Origin: Candidatus Atribacteria bacterium 4572_76
Lineage (GTDB): Bacteria > Atribacterota > Phoenicimicrobiia > Phoenicimicrobiales > Phoenicimicrobiaceae
Direction of reading: 5' to 3'
Assembly (NCBI GenBank): GCA_002084865.1
Contig: NBMG01000099.1
Span: forward strand, 1-5,345
DNA length: 5,345 nt
The translations under genes and the position numbers were made by a program. The notes below the pieces were generated by a model. It did not search any database. It had not been told where the DNA came from and saw only the letters and a list, made by a program, of their open reading frames with translations. Shown piece after piece: positions 1 through 4,988 of this stretch. Positions within the stretch are counted from its first letter, which is position 1, and each line of letters opens with the position of its first letter.

Positions 1-58
1 TTCCCTGACCTACCGTGCCCAATCCGATTATCCCGATATTTACGGTTTCTTTCTTCAT
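1..58 (-). CDS. hom: Homoserine dehydrogenase, N-terminal fragment (runs off the window)
   Basis: Only the first 19 codons are present. They read MKKETVNIGIIGLGTVGQG, a beta strand followed by the Rossmann nucleotide-binding loop GLGTVG (residues 12-17), which is the typical beginning of bacterial homoserine dehydrogenase. That enzyme reduces aspartate semialdehyde to homoserine with NAD(P)H, on the route to threonine and methionine. The ATG is chosen because in-frame TGA codons lie just upstream (positions 70-65) and an AGGAAGG ribosome-binding sequence sits at 78-72, 13 bases before it, a rather long spacing. The Thr-specifying T-box leader immediately upstream independently supports a threonine-pathway gene. 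Other NAD-binding proteins share the loop, so the identification rests on the motif and the regulator together. Confidence 0.8.
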   Translation of the reverse strand, partial: MKKETVNIGIIGLGTVGQG

Positions 59-96
59 AGTTATTCATCAACCTTCCTGTTTAGTGGTTAGCATAT

Positions 97-143
97 AAAA
101 AAATCTTTCGCCTTATATGTTAAATATAAAGACGAAAGATTTT
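97..143 (-). terminator. T-box-controlled intrinsic terminator ahead of hom
   Basis: On the minus strand AAATCTTTCG (about 142-133) pairs perfectly with CGAAAGATTT (110-101). The stem continues inward through TCTT/AAGG and TATA pairs with one bulged base. The 3' arm runs directly into a U tract ending at 97. The 5' arm overlaps bases that pair in the antiterminator (CGAAA/TTTCG and AUAAAG/CUUUAU), so the two structures exclude each other, as expected for a transcriptional T-box switch. Confidence 0.88.
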
Positions 144-330
144 CGCGGTTCCACTTTATTTCTCTGAAATTGTCTTTTTCAGAACTCTCTTTTAAGCTGT
201 AAGGGTCTTCTCCCGAAAGATTTACTCTTTTTACAAGATTCATCTTAAGCCTCCGGGCTGGTCTTCGGTCGAAAAATTCCTATCTTAAAAAATCTTCAAC
301 CTACTCTTCCCGTCATCGGCCTGTTATTAA
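97..330 (-). promoter_or_regulatory. T-box riboswitch leader, threonine (ACC) specifier, controlling hom
   Basis: A T-box leader binds a cognate uncharged tRNA and then favours an antiterminator over a terminator. Seen here on the minus strand: Stem I begins with AGGCC (322-318) pairing GGCTT (251-247); a kink-turn follows, GAT bulge plus GA (317-313) facing GA (253-252); then CGGG (312-309) pairs CCCG (257-254). The AGTA (305-302)/GAA (266-264) loop-E pair frames the specifier loop, which reads ACC (262-260) followed by A259, giving a threonine codon. GGTTGAA (301-295) pairs TTCGACC (273-267). A Stem III hairpin TCTGAAA/TTTCAGA spans 183-163. The T-box sequence AAAGTGGAACCGCG is at 157-144; its UGGA would pair a tRNA 3' end UCCA, that is, discriminator U. 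The antiterminator pairs ATAAAG (159-154) with CTTTAT (131-126). Specificity is inferred from the loop alignment; the gene downstream agrees. Confidence 0.9.
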
Positions 331-339
331 ATTTTTATA

Positions 340-368
340 ATTTTAGCACTCTAATTTAATTTTGTCAA
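340..368 (-). promoter_or_regulatory. Sigma-70-type promoter for the T-box/hom transcript
   Basis: On the minus strand a perfect -35 box TTGACA (368-363) is followed after exactly 17 bases by TAAAAT (345-340), one mismatch from the -10 consensus. Transcription would start near 333-330, just before Stem I of the T-box. The -35 box begins only three bases after the gyrA stop codon, so hom has its own promoter squeezed directly behind gyrA. Confidence 0.85.
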
Positions 369-371
369 AAT

Positions 372-1454
372 TTAGCCCAGGTCAACGTCTTCGTTCGATA
401 CCAGGGCAACGCTGGCCACCTTGTCTTCCGGAGCAAGGTTCATTGCCCTGACTCCCTGTGTATATCTCCCGGTATGACGAATCTCTTTGACCGGAACCCG
501 AATAACAATCCCTTGTTGGCTGATTAGTACTATCTCGTCTTCTTCGCTCACCACTTTAACATCTACCACTAATCCTTTTTCTTCGGTGAGTTTAATAGCT
601 CTTAGCCCCTGGCCGCCTCGATTACTAAATTCCCTGAATTCCTGCAAGGGTGTTCTTTTGGCATATCCCTTCTCGGTAACTAACAATAAGTATTTATCCG
701 TATCCGGGGGGACCAAGTTGATATTCACAATAAAATCTTCATCTTTTAAAGCTATGCCTTTCACCCCGATACCGGTTCTCCCCATAGATCTTATCGGGTC
801 TCCCGAAAAACGGATAGCTTTTCCGTGCTTGGTAGTTAAAATAACATGTTCATTGTCCTCAGCAAGTTTTACCCCGATTAATTCATCGCCGGGTAAAAGG
901 CGCAGGGCAATAATACCGATATTTCTTAAGTTGGAAAAAAGAGAAAGAGAAACTTTTTTTATCTTCCCTTTTTTGGTGGCCATGAACAGACACTTTTCGT
1001 TATTTTCTTCCTTTGATTCTACCAGTTCATCACTCTCTATAGGAATAAGAGTGGTGATGTGTTCGCCTTTTTCAATGCCTAACAGATTGATGGCTGCAAC
1101 CCCCCGGGAAGTTCTTCCCCCCTCGGGAATCTGATATGCTCTTCTTCTATAAACTATTCCTTTGCTGGTGAAAAATAAGATATCATGAAGGTTGGTGGTA
1201 ACAAATACCTGGTCTACAAGGTCTTCTAATTTGGTGGTCATGCCGATTTTACCTTTCCCTCCCCTCCTCTGTTTTCTGTAAGTGCTCAAAGGAAGCCGCT
1301 TAAGGTATCCGTCCCGGGTATAAGTTATTACAATGTCCTCTAAACTGATAAAGTCTTCAATCTCGTACTCTCCTTCGTCTTCTATTATCTCAGTTCTTCT
1401 TTCATCGCCGTATTTCTCCTTTATTTCCAACAGCTCGTCTCTGATTATCAACAT
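372..1454 (-). CDS. gyrA: DNA gyrase subunit A, C-terminal part (broken gyrA; beta-pinwheel domain)
   Basis: This 360-codon frame encodes the end of the GyrA coiled coil (IIRDELLEIKEKYGDERRTE, residues 3-22) and the whole C-terminal DNA-wrapping domain. The GyrA box QRRGGKG is at residues 62-68. Six blade repeats follow one another (DGYLKR, KGIVYRR, KGKIKK, HGKAIR, KGYAKR, QGIVIR), so the pinwheel is complete; there is no long acidic tail after DVDLG. In an intact gyrase this domain wraps DNA and gives negative-supercoiling specificity. It continues the N-terminal part (1448-2824), but about 35 residues are missing between them and the frame has shifted. The ATG at 1454-1452 overlaps the upstream TGA in ATGTTGA and is preceded at five bases by GAGG (1463-1460), so reinitiation is conceivable. 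That GAGG, however, is also just the conserved Met-Arg codons. Most likely a 3' piece of one gyrA. Confidence 0.93.
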   Translation of the reverse strand: MLIIRDELLEIKEKYGDERRTEIIEDEGEYEIEDFISLEDIVITYTRDGYLKRLPLSTYRKQRRGGKGKIGMTTKLEDLVDQVFVTTNLHDILFFTSKGIVYRRRAYQIPEGGRTSRGVAAINLLGIEKGEHITTLIPIESDELVESKEENNEKCLFMATKKGKIKKVSLSLFSNLRNIGIIALRLLPGDELIGVKLAEDNEHVILTTKHGKAIRFSGDPIRSMGRTGIGVKGIALKDEDFIVNINLVPPDTDKYLLLVTEKGYAKRTPLQEFREFSNRGGQGLRAIKLTEEKGLVVDVKVVSEEDEIVLISQQGIVIRVPVKEIRHTGRYTQGVRAMNLAPEDKVASVALVSNEDVDLG

Positions 1455-1463
1455 TGCAGCCTC
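1448..1463 (-). other. Break in gyrA: missing segment plus frame change
   Basis: Minus-strand bases read ...ATG AGG CTG CAA TGT TGA; the same bases contain ATG TTG ATA ATC, which opens the C-terminal frame. Comparison with remembered E. coli and B. subtilis GyrA shows that about 34-36 residues starting LTGLE should lie between LDMRLQ and IIR(D/E)EL. A single loss would have to be a number of bases equal to 1 modulo 3 (for example 100, 103 or 106) to explain the frame change. No slippery heptamer is visible, and a frameshift could not supply the absent residues. Confidence 0.88.
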
Positions 1464-2824
1464 ATATCTAAAATAGCCTGTGCCTGAATATCGCTTAATC
1501 CGAACCTGTTTTTCAGCTTAGCGTGCGCTGTTTTTACGTTGTCCGATTTTTTAATAACCTGCACTACTTCATCAATATTAGACAGGGCAATTTTCAAGCC
1601 TTCTAAAATATGGGCTCTTTCTCTGGCTTTTCTTAATTCATATCTGGTTCTTCTTTCCACCACCTCTTTACGGTGGGCCAAAAAACATTCCAATAATTCT
1701 TTTAAATTAAAAAGCTTTGGCCGGCCCTGGGAAATTGCTAAAATGTTAACCCCGAAGGTAGTTTTCATCTTGGTATGCTTATACAAATTGTTCAGCACTA
1801 TATCAATATTGGCGCCTCTCCTTAATTCAATAACTATCCGCATCCCTTTTCTGTCTGATTCATCCCTTAAATGGGTAATATCAGGAATCTTTTTATCTTG
1901 AACCAGTTGAGCGATATCCTCTATTAGTTTTGCTTTATTTGTTTGATAAGGTAGTTCTTTAATTATTATACGGGGGGTTTTGGTGCCTCCATTCTTTCCG
2001 CCATCTGCTCCTTCGGTAAATACCGCAGCCTGCATCTTTATAATTCCCCTTCCGGTTTCATAGGCGCTCCTTATCCCCGTCCTGCCGCAAATTATGCCGC
2101 CGGTGGGAAAATCGGGGCCTTCAATTGCGGTTATTAATTCTTTCACAGAAACTTGGGGATTTTCGATTATCATTACTGCGCCATCCACTACTTCTCCTAA
2201 ATTATGGGGAGGAATATTAGTGGCCATTCCTACGGCAATTCCCGAAGAACCGTTAAGTAAAAGTTGAGGAACTTTTGACGGTAAAACGGTCGGTTCTTTA
2301 AGGGAATTATCGTAATTGGGGACAAAGTCAATCGTCTCTTTGTCTATATCAGCTAATAATTCCTGGGCAATCTTGGACATTCGAACTTCGGTATATCTTT
2401 GGGCAGCTGCCGAGTCGCCATCTATCGAACCAAAATTTCCCTGACCATCAACCAGAGGATAACGATAGGAAAAATCCTGGGCCATTCTTACAATAGTATC
2501 ATATACTGCCATATCGCCATGAGGATGGTATTTACCTATTATGTCTCCCACTATTCGAGCCGATTTTTTGTAAGGTTTGTCGGGCGTATTACCCATTTTT
2601 TCCATAGAATATAATACCCGGCGGTGAACCGGTTTTAATCCGTCACGGACGTCAGGCAAGGCCCGCCCTACTATTACGCTCATGGCGTAACTGAGATAGG
2701 CCTCTTTTATCTCCCCTCCGACATCGGTAGGCAAACACCTGCTTGCATCTGTAAGTTCTTCTTCGCGCTCTTCTCTTTCTTCTTTTTTACTATTATCCAA
2801 ATTATCTTTTTCTTCTTCTTTCAT
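1448..2824 (-). CDS. gyrA: DNA gyrase subunit A, N-terminal breakage-reunion part (broken gyrA)
   Basis: This 458-codon frame encodes the GyrA winged-helix and tower domains and the outgoing arm of the coiled coil. AYLSYAMSVIVGRALPDVRD (residues 42-61) opens the domain. The active-site Arg-Tyr is in AQRYTE (Tyr144, equivalent to E. coli Tyr122). The quinolone-determining segment reads IGKYHPHGDMAVYD (96-109). A glycine-rich insertion lies at about 271-283. The C-gate sequence ends at QAQAILDMRLQ (447-457) and then a TGA. In the family LTGLE... and the rest of the returning helix follow here, so the protein is cut in mid coiled coil and resumes in another frame at 372-1454. Residues 1-34 form an unusually acidic and lysine-rich extension. 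The start is ATG with GGAG (2840-2837) 12 bases upstream, weak by distance. The product should assemble as A2B2 with GyrB if the break is not real. Confidence 0.95.
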   Translation of the reverse strand: MKEEEKDNLDNSKKEEREEREEELTDASRCLPTDVGGEIKEAYLSYAMSVIVGRALPDVRDGLKPVHRRVLYSMEKMGNTPDKPYKKSARIVGDIIGKYHPHGDMAVYDTIVRMAQDFSYRYPLVDGQGNFGSIDGDSAAAQRYTEVRMSKIAQELLADIDKETIDFVPNYDNSLKEPTVLPSKVPQLLLNGSSGIAVGMATNIPPHNLGEVVDGAVMIIENPQVSVKELITAIEGPDFPTGGIICGRTGIRSAYETGRGIIKMQAAVFTEGADGGKNGGTKTPRIIIKELPYQTNKAKLIEDIAQLVQDKKIPDITHLRDESDRKGMRIVIELRRGANIDIVLNNLYKHTKMKTTFGVNILAISQGRPKLFNLKELLECFLAHRKEVVERRTRYELRKARERAHILEGLKIALSNIDEVVQVIKKSDNVKTAHAKLKNRFGLSDIQAQAILDMRLQC

Positions 2825-2832
2825 AATTTAAC

Positions 2833-2904
2833 AATTCTCCAATTCATCAATTGACCAATAAATTAATTCACCGATGCACCAATTGGCCAATTGACCAATT
2901 TACC
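2833..2904 (-). repeat. Degenerate 8-bp tandem array (consensus GGTSAATT), 9 units
   Basis: Read on the minus strand from 2904, consecutive octamers are GGTAAATT, GGTCAATT, GGCCAATT, GGTGCATC, GGTGAATT, AATTTATT, GGTCAATT, GATGAATT, GGAGAATT: nine units in strict 8-base register, 72 bases. The last unit supplies the GGAG that serves as the best available ribosome-binding sequence for gyrA, so the array reaches into the translation signal of that gene. No reading frame or RNA structure explains the periodicity. Confidence 0.8.
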
Positions 2905-2941
2905 TATTAATTTAGTTGTTAGTACATCGTATCACCCATAT

Positions 2942-2981
2942 AGTTACCTAGTTGCCCCGTTTGCCAGTTAAGCAGTTAATT
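2942..2981 (-). repeat. Second degenerate 8-bp array (AACT-ending units), 5 units
   Basis: Minus-strand octamers from 2981 are AATTAACT, GCTTAACT, GGCAAACG, GGGCAACT, AGGTAACT. The period is again 8 but the consensus (roughly GGNNAACT) and the phase differ from the neighbouring 2833-2904 array. Copies are strongly diverged, so the call rests on the period more than on identity. Confidence 0.6.
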
Positions 2982-3068
2982 CTAATCATTAATTTCAAAT
3001 ACAAGTTCCAAAGTTAAATAATGAGAGTTAATAATTGATACAGCTGGCCATGATAATTTTAATTCTTA

Positions 3069-3100
3069 AACCGGGTAACAGGTTAACTTGCTAACCGTCT
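3069..3100 (-). repeat. Third degenerate 8-bp array (GTT-ending units), 4 units
   Basis: Minus-strand octamers from 3100 are AGACGGTT, AGCAAGTT, AACCTGTT, ACCCGGTT. A small potential hairpin, GGTTA/TAACC, forms inside, but no U tract follows, so I do not call it a terminator. With only four diverged units this is the weakest of the arrays. Confidence 0.5.
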
Positions 3101-3102
3101 TA

Positions 3103-3137
3103 ACGAGATACGATTCACGAGATACGAGATACGAATT
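3103..3137 (-). repeat. 7-bp tandem array (ATCTCGT), 5 units, abutting the gyrB stop codon
   Basis: Minus-strand heptamers from 3137 are AATTCGT, ATCTCGT, ATCTCGT, GAATCGT, ATCTCGT; three of the five are identical. The array starts inside the TAA stop of gyrB. Heptanucleotide tandem repeats of this kind (compare the STRR class known in cyanobacteria) are intergenic, non-coding and often variable in copy number. That behaviour is assumed here, not seen. Confidence 0.8.
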
Positions 3138-4845
3138 AAAAATCCAGCTCCTTTACTTCTAAGCTGTGTTGATATATAAAATCTCTTCTGGGCTCAACCT
3201 TATCCCCCATTAAAACCGTAAACATGGTTTCTGCTTCTATATTATCTTCCAGCTCTATTCTCTTTAAAACTCTGTTTCCCGGGTTCATGGTAGTTTCCCA
3301 TAACTGCTCGGGATTCATTTCTCCTAAACCCTTATACCTCTGAATTCGGGGGTTGCCGTCTATCTCTTTTAACTTATCGTTTAGCTCCTGATCGCTGTAT
3401 AAATAACAACTTTCTTTATTATATTCAAGTTTATAGAGAGGGGGCTGGGCAATATAAACATTCCCTCTTTCGATTAAAGGTTTCATATAACGGAAGAAAA
3501 AGGTTAAAAGTAGAGTTTTTATGTGGGCCCCGTCGACATCGGCATCGGTCATTATAATAATTTTATAATATCTTAGTTTTGTAATATCTAAATCTTCCCC
3601 GATGTTTATCCCTAAAGCGGTAACCATTGACCTTATTTCGTTATTATCTAATATTTTATGTAAGCGTGCTTTTTCTACATTTAAAATTTTACCCCTTAGG
3701 GGCAGAATAGCCTGAAACCTCCTATCTCTCCCCTGTTTGGCAGAGCCTCCTGCGGAATCACCCTCTACTAAAAATATCTCTCTGAACAGAGGGTCTTTTT
3801 CCGAACAATCGGCTAATTTTCCGGGGAGAGTCCCCAATCCTAATATTCCGTTTTTTTGCCGGATTAGATTCCGGGCTTTTCGGGCTGCTTCCCTGGCATT
3901 TAAGGCAGAAATGGATTTAGATAGTATCTTCTTGCTTACATTAGGATTCTCGTTAAGAAAATTACTCAGGCCTTCTCCGACAATATAAGACACTATCCCT
4001 CTTACCTCACTGTTTCCCAGCTTGGTTTTAGTCTGGCCTTCGAACTGAGGGTTTAATAGTTTTACGCTAATTACGGCGGTCAATCCCTCTCTTACATCAT
4101 TACCGGAAAGATTATTTTCTCCATCTTTTAAAGACGATTTTCTGCCATTAGACAACAAATTATTGCGGGCATAATCGTTTATTACTCTGGTTATTGCTGC
4201 TTTAAATCCGGCCAAATGGGTCCCGCCTTCTTCGGTATTTATATTATTGGCAAAAGAAAGGATGTTTTCTGTATAGCCGGTATTATATTGTAAGGCGATT
4301 TCTACTTCTATGTCTTCTTTCTTTCCGTTAAAACAGATAGGCTTGGGAAATAAAAGGTCTTTGTTTTTATTTAGATGGCTGACAAATTCACTTATCCCAC
4401 CGTTGTATTTATAAGAAGCTTCTTTATTCTCTTCCCTTTCATCTTTTAAATTAATCTTGACTCCGGCGTTTAAAAAAGCGATTTCTCTTAGCCGGTGAGT
4501 AATGATATCAAAATTAAAGGTGGTGTCTTCAAAAACAGTCGGGTCAGGCGCCGGCAATTTGGTTTCTTTGTGAATGTCAACCGGGATCCCCCGCCCGTTA
4601 TCGGTTACGGTAACACTGTTATCCCGGTGGATAACCACTTCTATTTTTTTACAATAGCCGGCCATCGCCTCATCGATACTGTTGTCTACCACTTCATCTA
4701 AAAGATGGTGCAGTCCTCTGCTGGAAGTACTCCCGATGTACATGCTGGGCCTTTTTCTAACGGCTTCTAAGCCCTCTAAAACCTGTATCTGTTTAGCAGT
4801 ATATTGGTTTTCTGGGTTATTGGTTTTCTTTTTTCTTTTTGACAA
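3136..4845 (-). CDS. gyrB: DNA gyrase subunit B with an internal deletion in the ATPase domain
   Basis: This 569-residue protein is clearly GyrB, the ATPase subunit of gyrase, but about 80 residues shorter than usual (roughly 640-650). It has QVLEGLEAVRKRPSMYIGST (21-40), the catalytic-base Glu51 in EVVDNSIDEA and the ADP-contacting DNGRGIP (82-88). At Ala99-Pro100 it jumps from HKETKLPA directly to PDPTVFEDTTFNFD. In relatives the TVLHAGGKF and SGGLHGVG segments, meaning the ATP lid and the GxxGxG loop, lie in between. The transducer is intact with QTKTKLG (271-277; Lys273 is the ATP-contacting lysine). The TOPRIM residues are intact: EGDSAGG (361-367) and DADVDG (434-439). The tail IQRYKGLGEMN (501-511) is intact. 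The TTG start is supported by AGGAG (4859-4855) nine bases upstream; no ATG competes. As written it should not bind or hydrolyse ATP normally. Confidence 0.95.
   Translation of the reverse strand: MSKRKKKTNNPENQYTAKQIQVLEGLEAVRKRPSMYIGSTSSRGLHHLLDEVVDNSIDEAMAGYCKKIEVVIHRDNSVTVTDNGRGIPVDIHKETKLPAPDPTVFEDTTFNFDIITHRLREIAFLNAGVKINLKDEREENKEASYKYNGGISEFVSHLNKNKDLLFPKPICFNGKKEDIEVEIALQYNTGYTENILSFANNINTEEGGTHLAGFKAAITRVINDYARNNLLSNGRKSSLKDGENNLSGNDVREGLTAVISVKLLNPQFEGQTKTKLGNSEVRGIVSYIVGEGLSNFLNENPNVSKKILSKSISALNAREAARKARNLIRQKNGILGLGTLPGKLADCSEKDPLFREIFLVEGDSAGGSAKQGRDRRFQAILPLRGKILNVEKARLHKILDNNEIRSMVTALGINIGEDLDITKLRYYKIIIMTDADVDGAHIKTLLLTFFFRYMKPLIERGNVYIAQPPLYKLEYNKESCYLYSDQELNDKLKEIDGNPRIQRYKGLGEMNPEQLWETTMNPGNRVLKRIELEDNIEAETMFTVLMGDKVEPRRDFIYQHSLEVKELDF
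4546..4552 (-). other. In-frame deletion junction in gyrB
   Basis: Codons here read TTG CCG GCG | CCT GAC CCG (Leu-Pro-Ala | Pro-Asp-Pro). Upstream residues match the family up to the Ala before V-E-V-x-x-T-V-L-H-A; downstream residues match from the P-D-P-x-x-F block. By comparison with remembered B. subtilis GyrB about 80 residues (about 240 bases) are absent. The reading frame is kept, so nothing but alignment to the family reveals the loss. Confidence 0.88.
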
Positions 4846-4862
4846 TAGTATAAACTCCTATC

Positions 4863-4893
4863 AAAACGAAACCGCAGCTTACCGCCACGGTTT
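4863..4893 (-). promoter_or_regulatory. Hairpin in the gyrB leader, just upstream of the RBS
   Basis: On the minus strand AAACCGTGGC (4893-4884) pairs with GCTGCGGTTT (4878-4869) around the loop GGTAA. This gives ten pairs, two of them G-U. It is followed by CG and four U residues (to 4863). It lies between the promoter at 4948-4976 and the AGGAG site at 4859-4855. It could be an attenuator, a read-through terminator or a stability element. The U tract is interrupted, so a terminator role is uncertain. On the plus strand the same arms carry two mismatches. Confidence 0.4.
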
Positions 4894-4947
4894 TTATTTT
4901 TATAATTAACTATGAGGATTCGTTTTATTATTCTAAAAACCTGATTA

Positions 4948-4976
4948 ATTTTACTATATTATAGCCCTTATGTCAA
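4948..4976 (-). promoter_or_regulatory. Sigma-70-type promoter for gyrB(-gyrA)
   Basis: On the minus strand TTGACA (4976-4971) is followed after exactly 17 bases by TAAAAT (4953-4948), the same boxes and spacing as the hom promoter. Transcription would start near 4941, giving a leader of about 95 bases that contains the hairpin at 4863-4893. A TATAAT also occurs inside the spacer (minus strand, about 4962-4957), but it is only eight bases from the -35 box. Confidence 0.8.
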
Positions 4977-4988
4977 AATTCTCCTTCT

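Larger units (their letters stand above)
2825..3135. other. gyrB-gyrA intergenic region: repeats only, no gene or clear promoter
   Basis: These 311 bases separate two genes that are usually close together. They contain three 8-bp-period arrays and one 7-bp-period array, with AT-rich linkers at about 2913-2941 and 2982-3068. I find no credible reading frame with a ribosome-binding site, no tRNA-like cloverleaf, no hairpin plus U tract on either strand, and no convincing -35/-10 pair for gyrA. gyrA is therefore probably co-transcribed from the gyrB promoter through this region. Confidence 0.6.

Noticed and set aside
46..68. Alternative start for hom at the ATG at 68-66
   Set aside because: It is better spaced from AGGAAGG but in another frame, and gives a sequence unlike homoserine dehydrogenase.
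359..375. Palindrome AATTTTGTCAAAATT as an operator near the end of gyrA
   Set aside because: The symmetry comes from the -35 box TTGACA in AT-rich flanks. With no second copy or adjacent regulator gene it is not distinguishable from chance.
487..1134. 215-codon open frame on the plus strand opposite the gyrA C-terminal part
   Set aside because: It mirrors the conserved GyrA pinwheel coding strand. Its protein is a Ser/Thr/Pro/Leu-rich string with no recognisable domain, and no ribosome-binding site precedes it.
1448..1463. Programmed ribosomal frameshift, translational bypass or an intein/intron in gyrA
   Set aside because: A -1 shift would join the frames, but there is no slippery heptamer. 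Residues are absent, not interrupted, so no inserted element exists to be spliced or skipped.
1539..1901. 120-codon plus-strand frame, and similar short plus-strand frames at 2399-2614, 3737-3988, 4495-4701 and 4682-4909
   Set aside because: All lie antisense to well conserved gyrA or gyrB codons. None shows a start signal or family resemblance, so they are shadows of the real genes.
3076..3098. Intrinsic terminator after gyrB from the GGTTA/TAACC hairpin
   Set aside because: The stem is only about five AT-rich pairs and no U tract follows on either strand. It arises from the octamer repeats.
2825..3135. CRISPR array
   Set aside because: The repeats are 7-8 bases, back to back and without spacers; no cas genes are nearby. 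This is short-period tandem repetition.
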